Assembly (NCBI GenBank): GCA_026075535.2
Contig: AP026547.1
Coordinates: 7,750,001-7,814,000 of the forward strand
DNA from: Tricholoma matsutake
Lineage: Eukaryota > Basidiomycota > Agaricomycetes > Agaricales > Tricholomataceae
DNA: 64,000 bases
Direction: 5' to 3'
Below, in pieces: positions 10,872 to 23,200 of the stretch. Numbering within the stretch: the stretch's first letter is position 1; every line of letters starts with the position of its first letter. Both the position numbers and the translations under genes were made by a program. Below the pieces are notes generated by a model. It saw nothing but the letters and a program-made list of their open reading frames with translations. It did not search any database and was not told where the DNA came from.

Positions 10872-11766
10872 TAGGGTTCTGTGAACAACTCCCATGGGAG
10901 TTTGTCACATATGTTAGTAACATACAGAGTCTGGACTAGTTATTCACACCTGTTATTAACTGTTAATAACTAGTTTTTGTGTAAATAACTATAAAAACAC
11001 AAAAAAAAGAGTTGTCTTGCTACCAATCAGCAAAATTTGCTTCTAAATTGGCATCCTCAGTGTTATCTATGGCAGATGGAGCTGGAGAAAGTTTCACATC
11101 AGTTTCTGTAACTGTCGGACTGTCCATCAAGAGATCAAGGAGCCGAGATGACTTTATATCGATGTCACAGTCAACCTCGAAAGCCACCTGTTCAGCTGTA
11201 GTAGAGAGCGGGCGCGACTCAGAAAAAAACTTGAAAAAAACAGTTCATCCATCTCCCCACAATCAGAGTCCTCGCTTGCCTCACCATGACACTATTCTCC
11301 AACACAATACCTGGTTCCACCCCTTCCATGTTATTTTGAACAGCTTCTGAGACACCCTGGTTGATATTGTGAAATTTGACAACCGGCCGATACACACTTC
11401 GTTTTGGCTGCTCCTTTTGTATCCTAAATAGTAAAGGTATTTATAAGCTGTATGCACAGATAAACAAAGACTATACAACTTTTTGCCTGTACCACTGTCC
11501 TATCTGGACCATATCAATGATATTTTACATGTCCTGTCTACCATGGAGAGGTGAGTTCAGCCATGTGAACTTAGATCCAGTGCATTATCAAACATTGAGT
11601 TAACCAAAATCGAGAAGAGCCTGACGGAGTTCTCAGAACTTCACAAGTTATTCGCAGTTATTCACAACCTACTCCGACCCCATGAGTTACTAACTAGTTA
11701 TTAACTGTTATTAACATGGTGTTAATAACTATTGTTACTAACAACCGAGTTGTTCACAGAACCCTA
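10872..11766. mobile_element. Non-autonomous TIR element with 8-bp TSD (GCACATTC)
   Basis: An 895-bp element with perfect termini TAGGGTTCTGTGAACAACTC and the inverted complement, flanked by GCACATTC at 10864-10871 and 11767-11774. The 8-bp duplication and TAG to CTA ends fit hAT or KDZ/Zisupton transposons. The interior is A/T-rich with many TTAATAACTAGTTATT-like repeats. On the minus strand around 11.0-11.29 kb there is an open stretch of about 80 codons (DSPTVTETDVKLSPAPS) that I do not recognise. It may be a leftover of a transposase. Confidence 0.85.
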
Positions 11767-11774
11767 GCACATTC

Positions 11775-12604
11775 AGACAGATCGTCACTCGCTTCGAAAA
11801 TCCGTTCGATCAAGCCGTTTGGACACTTCCGAACACTTTTCAAAAGCTTACGGTGTGTATACTCAGACGGATCCTCACACTCAGTTTCGAAAATCCTTTC
11901 GATCGATCCAGTCGGGCACTCTCAGACACTTTTCAAAAGTTTACAGTCTGCACAGCCAGGCAGATCCTCACACTCTGACCGGTCGGGGAGACTTGGAGGA
12001 ACATAAGACAAACTGAAACCTCCCACCAAAACCTCCAGTCCTTACGGCCGTATGCACCTCCACACTGGTCAGACCGGCCACTTTCCCAAAAACCTGACAT
12101 TCTGACCAACCCGAAGACCGAAAGGACCGTACATTTTTTGAAAAACCGCCGACCGCGAAGCACGGCCAACATCGATGTCGACCGCCCAGGCCGGTCCTGA
12201 AGGAAAGTGAGGGACGACAGGCCATTACGGTCTGTCCAGCGTAAGGTCTGACCGGTCCGCGTCACCACCAGTGGATGCATGAGCGTGGGAGCGCTGAGGT
12301 AAGCCGTCACCCGCGTCAACTCTGGTGATGGTGACTACCCAGGTACACAGAGTTAATAAACACTGCCTTACAAGACACCTCTTCTTGAATGTATACTACA
12401 ATCCTTGTACTTTCTTAGTGTAGGGAGACCCCTTTCCAATTCGGCAGATACATGTAGGGGATTTTCGGGGGTCCTTACACAACTAGGCTTAAGCAAAATA
12501 CACAAACAATCTGCGGTCTAACCCATCAGTTGTGAGATATCCTCTGGTGGGTACTTTGTCTGCGAAAATGTAAGAAGTCTAAACGAACAACAAAGAGAAC
12601 GGCA
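11775..12604. other. Gene-free stretch: minisatellite remainder and prp18 3' flank
   Basis: 11,775-11,985 holds two more diverged units of the minisatellite. 11,990-12,480 is GC-richer sequence with many CCGGTC/GACCGG motifs and ends in CCTTACA, which looks like an LTR end, but I found no partner end. The rest is the 3' flank of prp18. Confidence 0.4.
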
Positions 12605-13874
12605 TCAATTATTACGATCTGTCTCCAAAACTGAGATGACATACCGCTTCAGACTTTGGATGTACTTGCGGCTCACTTCGTCATTCAGCACATGTGCTAC
12701 TTGATCAGCAGAAATCTTCTCCCGGGCCGAACGTTCGTGGATGCTGTGGCGTTGGGAGCCCGATAAGAAACTCCCAAAACGTAGCATGAATAAGAAATAA
12801 GACGTACCCTACCATGGTTACCCCAATGGGCCATGGTGCGTTTCCAATGGAAAGGCGAAGATAAGAGTCATTGGCACGTTGGTATTGTCGTTTTTGCATG
12901 TGGTGCACAACTTCAGCCATCCGTGCCAACATATCACTGGGGAGGCTCTGCGTAGCACATGATAGATCAGATAAGATAAGATAGGAAGAGAACTGCAGAT
13001 AAGACCCACTCTCTGACGAAGAGTTTTGAACAGTGGTTTCAGATATTCCGCCGACTGTACCTGAGTCGCTGCCGCTAGCTTGCCCTGTGTGGTGCGTTTG
13101 ATGTGTTCTAGTGTATTCGTCAGCTTTGGCGGGTTGACGCGTCCAGATAATGATCCAACCTGGCCGCTCATCCATAGCCTCTTCCCACTCTTTGAGTGTC
13201 CTCTTGAGTGCGTAATAAATTAGCGGGTACAGCTTATCCGGATCGCTCTTTACGAGGCCCAGATCTAAAACTCCAGTCGACGCCTGTTCGGCCTCGCCCC
13301 TCTTCTTCCCCTTATTGTTCTTGTTCTGCAACTCCCTTTCAACATTTTCCACATCTTCCAAGGCTTTCTTGAAATCATTTTGTCCACCCTGGCGCTCACT
13401 CCCCTTTTCCTCGATCAGTTCCAATGCACGGAGCCGTAGTCTCCGATCCTTGTCTGATTCGGCGAACAGGCGAATTGGCTGGCCTTTAGCACGTAGTCTC
13501 CGTATCGTCTCCTTTTCAGATATGTTAAACGTAGAGTCCGGGAGCGGAGAGTTTGAGCCACTCGGAAGCGGGGACTTGGTGATTGAACGCGAAGGTCCTT
13601 GTTCTCCTCTCACCTTAAGGATAAGAATTTGCGAAAGGCGAGAAGGGAGGAAACTCACTATTGTTGGCTTGGCTGCAACGGCGTTTTTGGCCTCTGCCTC
13701 TAGCCGTGCAGCCTCTTCCCGTTCCATACGTTCCTCCTCTTCGCGAGCCTTAGCCTCTTCCTTCAGCCGTTCGATTTCACCTCGCCGCAGGTATTTAGCT
13801 GGTCTTTGAGAAGAACCATTGTCATCTTCAATGGCTTTACGCTTGTCTGCAACTAGCGTTTTCAGAGCCTCCAT
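12605..13874 (-). CDS. PRP18: Pre-mRNA-splicing factor Prp18
   Basis: Prp18 acts with U5 snRNP and Slu7 in the second step of nuclear pre-mRNA splicing. Exons on the minus strand: 13874-13659, 13613-13160, 13107-13010, 12947-12808 and 12743-12605, with introns of 45, 52, 62 and 64 nt. They give 348 aa, close to the 342 aa of human PRPF18. The start [16 protein letters not shown] is typical. A charged coiled-coil region follows (about residues 33-65), then a PRP4-like SFM motif ([16 protein letters not shown], about 107-122) and the helical Prp18 domain with its conserved loop [20 protein letters not shown]. The first intron is a multiple of three without a stop, so it could also be retained. 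It is transcribed away from the sulfite oxidase gene across a 958-bp gap. Confidence 0.95.
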
Positions 13875-14832
13875 AATTACTATAGGACTTCAAAGGCTTC
13901 AGCACAAACAGATCCTTGGCGAGCCGGGAGAGCAGCAAAGGGAAGAGTTAAAATAATGACATAAGCAGTATTTTCTTCGTTCCGCCATCACCCGATTCCC
14001 AACCCAGGATGTCCGAAACCACAGAACAGGGACAAAGGCAAGATTACCTGCAATTTTCGACTTGTAATAAGCTGACATTCGCTTAGTCGTTTCGCCCTTC
14101 AGACGGTTGGCTTCGACGGTCGGTTACGTTGTTCTTAAAAGTCGTGTCAATGCCTGAAGCATTTCCTTAAATTGTAGCCCGTTTTCCAAATACCAACCAG
14201 ACACGGAACTGGTGGGATTGACAGAATGGTTTTCTCCCAACCCGTGCGCTGACTAGGCGACAGCTTCCAGAACTACACAGACTATTTCAAGTGCGTCACA
14301 GCCAAAGGAGAGGATTTCGCGCCGTGCATGCAATTCAAGAGAGCATACAATTCTCTCTGCCCCAGTGCGTATTTAGTCTTCATTCCATGATGGTTATCTA
14401 AAGTTGTCTTGCTATAGACGAATGGGTAAGATTGTTTGCGGCGTTATTCTTGCTACTTGTTAGCTGATCTTATGGCTATAGATCACGAAGTGGGATGAAC
14501 AACGCGAAGCTGGAACATTCCCTGCATCACTTGAGCCTTAGACGATGTTTAATGCGAGTTGTACAAGGTTCATACTCTTAATATCTGTAAAAACGCGTAG
14601 AACAATCACGTGTATGATTCGAGTGGGAGATTTTTAGAAAGTTGCTCAGCTCCTACTTACTACACTGTACTTGACTGCTCTCAACATCCTGGGACCATAA
14701 ACTGGTGCAAGATCCAGCCGTTCATCCACGTATCCTTTGAATATGACCTAGCTCGGTAATGGAATACCGATCGCTGCGCCGGCCTCAATTAAATTGAGGT
14801 TCCGTCCGGTTTAATCCCTGTTTCATACTACC
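13875..14832. promoter_or_regulatory. Divergent intergenic region between PRP18 and sulfite oxidase
   Basis: 958 bp between two start codons that point away from each other, so it must carry both promoters. No coding frame with family resemblance was found. I could not assign specific factor sites. Just before the sulfite oxidase ATG the context CTACCATGG is favourable for initiation. Confidence 0.6.
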
Positions 14833-16065
14833 ATGGACTACTCATGCGAACCACCGCATTCAGAGCTGCTTTTCGTGCAGGCAAGTCAGCCATTCAATGC
14901 CGAGCCTCCAACTTCTTCACTGGTAGAATTTGACGTAACGCCTGAAGATCTGGTATACTGCCGGAACCATGGACCTGTCCGGGAATTCGATGAGGAGACT
15001 TTCACGATCTCAATCAAGGGGGGAGTAGAGAGGGAGCTTACACTAACGGTACCGGACCTCAAGTCAATGTTTCCGCTAGTCCAGGTGGTCGCGGTCCTCC
15101 AAGTAAGCTTACCCTGGGCTTATTGAACATTCGAGACCATTAATGTTTCATAGTGTGCTGGAAACAGACGAAATGAAATGAGCGCTATCAAGAAAGTATA
15201 CGGCGTTGGGTGGAACGCTGGTGTCATCGCTAACTGCAAGTGGGGCGGCGTGCGTTTACGGGACGTCTTACAGCACGTCGGGGTCAAGGATGGATATGCT
15301 CACGTTTGTTTCTCGTCATATGCCACCTTGTGTCAGGACGATGAGTACTACGGTGCCTCGGTATCTATAGAGAAAGCCATGAATATGGACGATGACGTCT
15401 TGCTTGCTTTCGAGGTTAGTGTGGAGTTTACTTCCCTTCGGCGATGCCTGGCTCACAAGGCTTAAGATGAACAATGAGCCCCTTACGGCCGAACACGGAG
15501 GGCCTCTCCGACTTGTTGTACCAGGATACCTTGGTGCTCGTTGGGTCAAATGGGTAGACACGATCATCGTCTCTACAGATGAATCGCCAAACTTCTACCA
15601 ACAGCGGGACTACAAGATCCTGCCTCCCCACGTATGTCTCAACAACATGAAATATTTTTCATTCAGGTTCACCAGTTATAGGTGGAGACGAAGGAAGAGG
15701 CACGACCACTCTGGTCAAAATACCCACCCATAACTGCACTTCCCCTGAATTCTGTCATTTGCTCCGTGACACTCATATCCAAGTCCGCAATATGCATTAA
15801 GGGGTATGCAGTGCCTGGGCTCTCAGCCCATGTAAAATCTGTGGAAGTGACCACGAATGACGGAAAGACATGGCATGAAGCCTTGATCACGAACTGTGCA
15901 GGTAAATGGAGCTGGACCCTATGGGAGGCGGAGGTTGAGGGGGTGTGGGAGAGTGGGATCGTATATAGTCGTGCACGCGATGAGAAGGGGGGAGTGCAGC
16001 CGAGAGATGGGACGTGGAATGTGAGAGGGGTCGCATATAATGCTTGGGGAGTTGGGAAATGGTGA
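14833..16065 (+). CDS. Sulfite oxidase (molybdopterin enzyme, no heme domain)
   Basis: Oxidises sulfite to sulfate at a molybdenum cofactor. Exons 14833-15102, 15154-15414, 15467-15631 and 15682-16065, with introns of 51, 52 and 50 nt, give 359 aa. The Mo-pterin domain fills the first two thirds: the Cys that ligates Mo is residue 91, the first residue of exon 2, in [11 protein letters not shown], followed by [15 protein letters not shown] and [19 protein letters not shown]. The dimerisation domain ends with [14 protein letters not shown] and a Trp-rich tail. There is no cytochrome b5 domain and no targeting peptide, as in plant-type enzymes. At the last intron only the acceptor at 15681 keeps the frame; those at 15666 and 15675 lead into TAG. 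Confidence 0.96.
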
Positions 16066-16570
16066 TCTAGTACTCAATGGGATTCAAAGTTTGGCCTGAG
16101 CCTTGGGTGCATTTATCCTTGCAGGCAAGCGCTGTGGGACAGTCAATGGCAAGATGCAGGCGTTACTGTAACCTAAGATGTAACACATTGCGTCGATGTG
16201 GCCTGGACTAAACTTACTGCTTTTGTCTCCTCTTCTGTCACATTATCCCCTATCTGCTGCCAATTGTCCAGGATTTAGCAGCTCTTTTGTGGTCTCTTGG
16301 ATTAGTCGACTCAAAGTCGACTTGGAAAAGATCCTCAGCTTGTATGTATATAGAATCACTTCACTAAAGTGAACACGCCTCCAACTCGGTTCCCCAGGCC
16401 AACTTCTACTTACTGGGCCTTACTGGCACATCGGCATGTCGAAAGTGACTAACCCCGAAAATCTGTCCGCCTCAATGTCCAACCAAGTCTCGTTTAGTCG
16501 TTCTCAGCCACCGTGACAGACACGACTCTTTATCATCATGACTTTCCTGTGACCTTCGTATAGGTCGACT
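16066..16570. other. Intergenic region
   Basis: 505 bp between the sulfite oxidase stop and the F-box start. No further gene, RNA gene or repeat was recognised. It should hold the terminator of the first gene and the promoter of the second. Confidence 0.5.
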
Positions 16571-18256
16571 ATGATGGATTCACCGTTCCTCTGCCACAGC
16601 CAGTGTAGATCTCCTTTGGCTGGACTTACCGATCTTCCACCATCTCCGATTCCTTATCTTTTAGGGACAAACAGAGCTCCATCTGATTCAGAAACTCAGA
16701 ATATCCGAGCATCCATCGCTGCTCTACAGCCAAACATATCTCGGCTAGACGCTGATATTGCACATGCGAGGCGTGTTTTAGCGCAGCTCGTTAGAGAGCG
16801 GGAAGCTCTCCAATCATACGTGAATGAACATGCCACGTTCCTCAGTCCAGCTAGGCGAATGCCAGCTGATATCTGGTCTGAGATATTCTGGCATTGTCTA
16901 CCTACAACCACGGAGATATGGGACGAACAGTTGAAAGGCCTCGATCTTATCGAACACGCAACATACAGTCCTAATACCGCGCCCTCGCTTCTCCTCCGCG
17001 TATGCAGAGATTGGAGAGCCATTGCACTTTCATCTCCCAGATTGTGGTCATTGATCACCCAGCCTTGTGATTTTCCCTTAATAACTCTTTTTGAGACTTG
17101 GTTAATGCGATCGCAGCATGCTTCTCTCAGCGTGATCATCGAGAATTCCCCTTCTGCAATTTCATTTTTCCAGAGTTCTCCTGCTCGCGTGATGCTTGAG
17201 CAATCGTATCGATGGCGAGTGCTCGATATATCGCTATGGTCTACCTGGATGTACGCACTGTTTCCATTGCGGAACAGCTTGCCTGGATTAGAGGAGCTCC
17301 ACCTCCGATTCTCTGTATGGAGTTCCCAGGAGGAAGTAGACCTCTTTTGGAATACTCCCAAGCTCCGTCGAGTCACAATCCATCGGACTCCTTACCCTAT
17401 CGTCAATCTCAAGTTGCCATGGGCCCAACTGACACAATTTTCACTCAAAGAAGAGCAGAGCATCATTGCTCTTTGTACTCTTCTGCAGTCAGCGCCCAAC
17501 TTGCTTGAAGTCGATTGGTTATTGAGCCAGCCTATGGGATCTCCATGCTATCCATCAATGGTGGTGCAGCACCATCGTCTGCGTGACCTCTCGGTATCCA
17601 TGTTTAGCGACCCTCGCTCCTCCTTCGATTACCTCTCCCTACCTTCTCTTAGCAAGCTGTCTATTCAAGTTGAAACATATGGTAGGCGGTCTAAGGCCTT
17701 GTCTTGGATACTATTTGAATTGTTCATGTCACGAAGCGGTCGAGCTCTGGAAAACCTTCAGTTGAATGTGGACTTCACGGAGGTGTCAGACCTAGTTGCT
17801 GGCCTGAAATCGTTGCCAGCTCTCTCTGATTTATCACTGTTCGTTCGGAATAGTACGACTGATACTGCCGACATCGAGGAACTTCTGCGATCACTTTCTT
17901 ATACGTCGGCGAGCACGGATACAGTGATGCTTCCGGCACTTCGCACAATCAAGATTGGTTGTGTCATCAATGCTCAGGTTGGTTGGAGTGTCCGGAGGGA
18001 ATTTATCAACATGGTCGAATCCCGTTGGCATGCATTACATATTTTTCATCATTCGCGTCAGGTCAAGTCCATAAGCCAGCCCCATAATTCACGCATGCGA
18101 TCGGCTTCTCTCACAATCCACGGTTTACATGATCTCACTATAAGCCAAGCAGATCAAACCCGTCTACGAAGACTGAGGGCTGAAGGTCTGCTTGTACAGG
18201 TGTTGTTTATCCACAAGTCGGATCCACCTTCGCCTGTTACAGATTGGCCTCTATGA
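16571..18256 (+). CDS. F-box-like protein of agaric type
   Basis: A single-exon gene of 561 aa. Residues about 35-85 form a coiled coil (IRASIAALQPNISRLDADIA), followed by an F-box-like motif (LSPARRMPADIWSEIFWHCL, then LLRVCRDWRAIALSSPRLWS). The remainder has leucine-rich, hydrophobic segments like degenerate LRRs. This layout is the common, hugely expanded F-box family of Agaricomycetes. F-box proteins recruit substrates to SCF ubiquitin ligases through Skp1; which substrate is not visible here. The first Met is doubled (MMDSP); either could start. CpG content and codon use look like those of the neighbouring host genes. Confidence 0.88.
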   Translation: MMDSPFLCHSQCRSPLAGLTDLPPSPIPYLLGTNRAPSDSETQNIRASIAALQPNISRLDADIAHARRVLAQLVREREALQSYVNEHATFLSPARRMPADIWSEIFWHCLPTTTEIWDEQLKGLDLIEHATYSPNTAPSLLLRVCRDWRAIALSSPRLWSLITQPCDFPLITLFETWLMRSQHASLSVIIENSPSAISFFQSSPARVMLEQSYRWRVLDISLWSTWMYALFPLRNSLPGLEELHLRFSVWSSQEEVDLFWNTPKLRRVTIHRTPYPIVNLKLPWAQLTQFSLKEEQSIIALCTLLQSAPNLLEVDWLLSQPMGSPCYPSMVVQHHRLRDLSVSMFSDPRSSFDYLSLPSLSKLSIQVETYGRRSKALSWILFELFMSRSGRALENLQLNVDFTEVSDLVAGLKSLPALSDLSLFVRNSTTDTADIEELLRSLSYTSASTDTVMLPALRTIKIGCVINAQVGWSVRREFINMVESRWHALHIFHHSRQVKSISQPHNSRMRSASLTIHGLHDLTISQADQTRLRRLRAEGLLVQVLFIHKSDPPSPVTDWPL

Positions 18257-18886
18257 CTGTGTGCAATGATACCGTCCCGGGCAGCGGCAGGCATCAGTTC
18301 ATAAGAGCTGGGAAATATTTAACATTGAATTCGTGGGGACCCTCAGATGTACTTGATCGGTTGGAAGCTGTGCTTGAGCTGGCATCTTCAGCGTTACAAG
18401 CATGGCTACAAAGGGTATAGCGATGTCTCGAGAGCGTTCGAAAGGAGAGCGAAACATTTTGTACAAATCTACGAGGGTAGTGGCTACGAGTCTTCAGGAG
18501 TTCACTAATTTTGGAACTTGGCGGAATGATGGTACACGCATGTCAATAAGGATTAGAGACGTCATGAATAACAATAGCAGAGTTGACCACTGGCAGGATC
18601 GTTGGGATTTCAGCTGCACTTCAGCTGTTAGATCGAAGTTAACGTGTATGATATGATATTAATATCAATGTCATGTTGCAACACAAGCACTGAATCAAGC
18701 AGAACGCTGCGGAACGTCACGTATGTAACACGTGTAGAAGGTCACATGTCTCCTATTGCCGATCGTGTTCGTCCTTGAGCTTGGACCTCCGAGTCCTGCC
18801 AGTATATATATCGGCTTCTGTTCTACTGCTACAAGCGCACGACGCCGACCTACTTCTCACTACGGTCAAACATATTTACAGCAGTA
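18257..18886. other. Intergenic region with TATA-like element
   Basis: Nothing coding is supported between the F-box stop and the DUF1748 start. A TATATATAT run at about 18,801-18,809 lies some 80 bp upstream of the DUF1748 ATG and may be its TATA box. Confidence 0.45.
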
Positions 18887-19214
18887 ATGGTTCTTGGAAG
18901 ACTTGTGCATTATGCAATCGATGCTGCCCTATTATCCACTGTGGTGGCTGGTGTTCGACGATCAAGCGGTTTCTCGTCAGTAGTTTCATCTTCACTGTTT
19001 GGTTGAAATACGTCCCGATCTTCGCCTTTCAATCACCCCTGATATCAACTAATTTCATTTTTTCTGTAGACCAAATGCGTCGGGCATCTCAGACCCCACG
19101 GTCAGGTCTGTAGCCCAGAGTTTCTTGGGTATCGGAGAGACCGTTTTCGATGTCATACAAGCTTCCGCTGTGAACAGTCCATACTTTAAGAAAGATAGCA
19201 AGGGCTCGAGATGA
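18887..19214 (+). CDS. DUF1748 family small protein
   Basis: A two-exon gene too short to stand out as a long ORF: 18887-18975 and 19070-19214, with a 94-nt intron (GTCAGT donor, TTTTTTCTGTAG acceptor), giving 77 aa. It starts MVLGRLVHYAIDAALLSTVV, the hallmark of the fungal DUF1748 family. The second exon has the family's other conserved block, PTVRSVAQSFLGIGETVFDV. The yeast relative (Mco6, YJL127C-B) is a mitochondrial protein of unknown role. The N-terminal 25 residues are hydrophobic enough to meet a membrane. The length matches the family. Confidence 0.9.
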
Positions 19215-20258
19215 CGGCTTGGTGATGCGGTTGTTGCAGTTGTGTCTGAGGATGTGGGATAATCGATTTCCGAAGCCTGAGGAAGTTGGGGTAATGCCGC
19301 TAGGAGCCTCCGTTGGAGCAGGTTAGAGCGTGTGTACGAGACGAATGAGTTGGTGTATGAATGTCGGAGGTATTTATTCATGACTGTCTGTGCGTGTAAG
19401 AATGCCGTCTCAATTCAAAGAGTGGATAGTGATGAGGCAGTGATCATATTAAAAGGACGGCGTCCGCCTCTAGCTTGCTCAGCTCACATCATATTATTAT
19501 TGGTTCCTGCCCGGGACAGAGTGAATGGACTGGTATCGTTTCTCGCGTGTCTCGGTTTCGCTATGACTGACACAACACGTTTTGGCACGCAAATGGTTCG
19601 TCTCAAACGACTTACTCTCATATGGAAATGTATTAATTATCTCGCAGCATACACGAGGTTAACAGATATCATATCTATGTCCCGTCCAATATCCGTGCTA
19701 GATTTCGGTGCCTGCAAATTATGGTCCCCGTTTGAATTGACATGTGTCTGATTCCTTCTAATCGACGCATCTGGCATACATCGAGATTCGACCGCTACAG
19801 AATTCCGTTTGGGTGGTAGCAACATCCGTGAAGTACAAGGTCGCAAGCATCCAACTTGATAACTTGTTCCCGACTCGGGGATACTCGCTATACTTTCACA
19901 CACACCCGAGTCCCTGCCTTTGGATTGAAAGGTGGATAATTTTATGTACCTGCGTCGTCCCAGCAGCTGCCCTCGAGGAAGGGGAACAACAATAAATACG
20001 CGTGACAATCCGGTTTGCCCCAGAGCCTGGTGATCATCGTTGCCTCGTTACTACGAGTAGCTCAGAACAATAATCGTCTTGGGCATCTTGGCGTCTAGTA
20101 TATGAGATCGGATACGAAGAAGGCGTGACCCTCAATGTGACCTAGCCAAAAAACATTAAGTACAGTGATACTCTGCATTTGTTTTCTACCGCCACGCAGC
20201 ACCTCATGGACTCTTAAATGAGCGTTCAGGAAGACGATCTATACCGCTCTTCCTCATA
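19215..20258. other. Intergenic region, 1.0 kb
   Basis: Open frames here (for example 19332-19751) have no family resemblance and no intron-exon logic, so I treat them as chance. No tRNA-like cloverleaf or repeat was recognised. The region must contain the 3' end of the DUF1748 gene and the promoter of the 5-phosphatase gene. Confidence 0.45.
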
Positions 20259-23200
20259 ATGGCCTCCAGAACACACTCGAGGCAGAACCCCCCAAGCACA
20301 ATCAACGTGCAGACGCGACAAGGTTAGAAACGTGGAACGATCTGCTGTTTTTGACTAAAGGGGTGGTCAATTAGGCGGCCAGCCGGTTCTAACACGACTT
20401 CAAGGACTATTGACCGCTACACCAACACCGACTAGCACGTCACCTGTTAGGAGGAATGTTCCACGTTCCACACAAACCGAACGATCTCTTCCGGCATTGC
20501 CAACCGGCAGACCACAAAGACAAATCAAGGCTTTGAAAATCAGACTCTTGACGTGGAATATGCACGACTCGTTACCGAAGGTGCGCGGTTGTTATGTACA
20601 CGGTCCCGTTCATCACTGAGTTTGACGTTTTAGGGCGATCTTGATGAACTCCTGGGAAAGGTACCGCTCTGGTCTCCCTCCAGCTCTTCTGAAGCCGGGT
20701 CGATTCCCACCCTTCCAGTTGAGGCCGTCCACCCTTATCATCTTGTCATAGTGTGAGCGCCGTACCTCTTTACGTGCAACCTCCTAATGTACGAGTTTCC
20801 AGCGCAGCACAGGAATGTCCGACATCATCTGGTGTGTGGCTTAGTTGGGAGGTTCACGCCTGAGCCCATGTTCTAATATCTATCTAAACTGACAGGAATA
20901 CCCTTGGGCTTGGGTGCTGGATTTAAACTAATTGATAAGGATAAAGATAAGGACAAAGACCGCGATAAAGAGAAGGAGAGGACCCGTGATCGAGAAAGGC
21001 ACAAGGACAAGGACAGGGACGACATCTCACGAGGGCGAAGGAATATTGAAGACTCCCCCCATGACGTTCCGGTGGGCTGGACATCGACGGTCGAGGACTG
21101 GCTTTGCAATGGCAGCGGAGCAGGAGTTCGCCTCAACTCTCCAACCGTTGCGGACGTTGGATCTCCGAAGCCGCTCAGTCCTCGTCTCCTTTCGGTCAAG
21201 GAACCACGCAAGGGGCCGTATGCCTTAGTCAGTAAGGAGCGCATGATGGGCATCTACCTGGCTGTCTACATACATCGAGATATGGTCCCTCTTGTTCGAG
21301 GTACATTCTCAACACGTGGACTTTGCGTTGAAAATTTGATACCTTGCTTTAGGAACGTCGAAATCTGCTGTTACTGCTGGCTTGATCGGGGGAAGAGTCG
21401 GTAATAAGGGGGGTGTCGGGATCACTCTTAACCTGGATGGCATGACGTTTCTGTTCCTAAATGCGCATCTCGCAGGCGAGTCTGGCTTTCTGCGGATAAA
21501 TGTCGAGCTCACCATCGTCTATCCACACAGCTCACGAAGGAAAGATACATCATAGGTTAGCAAATCTGGCCAAGATCAAGGTCTGGTTTCAGTTTTCTGT
21601 GACAACGTGTGGCGCAGCCTATAACAACATGTAGGCTGAGCTCTCAGTGGATGACTTCCTACCGCCTGATGATTCCCGTGTCATGGCCGAAGGTTACACT
21701 ATCTGTTTTGAGCGTCTACACCATGGCTGACTGTCTTTGCAGATCTTACTGACAAATTTGACTTCACATTTCTATGTGGTGATCTCAATTTCAGGCTTGA
21801 CATCACTAGACTACACGCAGATTGGCTTCTGTCGCGCAAAGGTAACCCTCAACCTTTCATGTCTAAGCGTTGAGCTTGCAAGTTGATTTTTACCTGCAGA
21901 ATATGCCCAAGCTCTTGCATTCGACCAACTAAAAAATCTGATGGAAAACGGCCAGGCATTCGTTGGTTTTCGGGAAGCAACCATAGATTTTCCTCCTACG
22001 TTCAAATATGACGTACAACGAACTCTTAGCATGAGCAGACGACACAGAAGACACGAGTCGAGCCGGAAACTCCTAGAAGAAAGAGCTCAGCGAGTAGCAT
22101 CTCCAGATGATAAGGAGCTTGAACATATGGAAGCTGAGGAAGAAGAAGCAGAGGGCGAAGTGGCCTCCATGGCGTCCACCTTTGCGACATCTGTACAGTC
22201 AAAAGCGGGTACAGACCACGATATTGACGATGACTACTTCCATGCTTCGCCTTCATCCCAGACGATGGCCACGATGGCTAGCAAGGCTTCTGTGGTGGAG
22301 AAAGCCAAGGGGAAGTTGAAGTCCCTGATTTCGCCCTTGTCTCCTGTAGGTGTTAACTCCCCGACGAAGTTGCTGAGGTCGAAGAGCAAAGCGATGCATG
22401 CCCCGCATAGTTCGGCTGATGTTACATCTGATGCAGTCTCAGCTCATCTCTTACCACCGGGTCGGTCCTCGTCCCTCGAGGCGGTGGACAAGGCGCACCT
22501 TCCGCCACCGCCAATGATTTTTGTTAGTTCCACGAAGTCCAGCGTTCCTAGCGATGATGAAGATGGGGACGGGAAAGGCGTATATGATTCCTCTCACAAG
22601 AAGCGAGTTCCTAGCTGGTATGCGTTTCTGATTACGTCTGGAATAGTGAAACTCAACTTCTAATCAGGTGCGACCGAATATTATGGAAATCCACCGTGGT
22701 CCCAGATCCTGAACCTGAAGAGGAGACCTTGGACCCACTAACACGGCCTCGTAATCGCTTCGGGCAATTCTTCGCAAACGCATTCCGGCCTCTCTCCGTA
22801 ACGTTACGCAGAGACTCCGCTTCATCCCTTGCAACTTCTACCACAGCGACTTCCAGCACGAGCGAGGACTCGTATGTCCTGCGTGATGTCCTCTGTGAGA
22901 GTCCTCCCATTGGAAGGACTGCTCAACCCAGAACACCTCGAGACGAACATTCATACACACAATCCATTGAGCACTTGCCTGTGAAACCGGGGTCACCGAT
23001 GCCGCCCACTCATAATCCAGCAGAGTTGGGCATCCGCCCTTCGAGTACTGTTACATCCTCAGGATCGACTCCGCAGGTTTTGGAAAGAACCACCCGGCGT
23101 GCTACAGCTTCTTCTGTGCTCGCAAGCACTACCTCGAATACCGCCCCAACGTCAATACGATGGCGTTTCCTGCCTGCTTTATTTTCACAGACTCCTGCAC

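Noticed and set aside
11990..12479. A possible solo LTR ending in CCTTACA at 12,479
   Set aside because: The end resembles an LTR terminus, but no matching start with a CAACT duplication was found to the left.
15632..15681. Earlier acceptors at 15666 and 15675 in sulfite oxidase
   Set aside because: Both put TAG in frame before the conserved C-terminal domain; only 15681 works.
19332..19751. 139-codon plus-strand ORF after DUF1748
   Set aside because: No conserved motif, no introns in a genome that is intron-dense; likely chance.
20873..21253. 126-codon minus-strand ORF with a Ser/Leu/Arg repeat
   Set aside because: Antisense of the Asp-Lys-Arg repeat of the 5-phosphatase gene.
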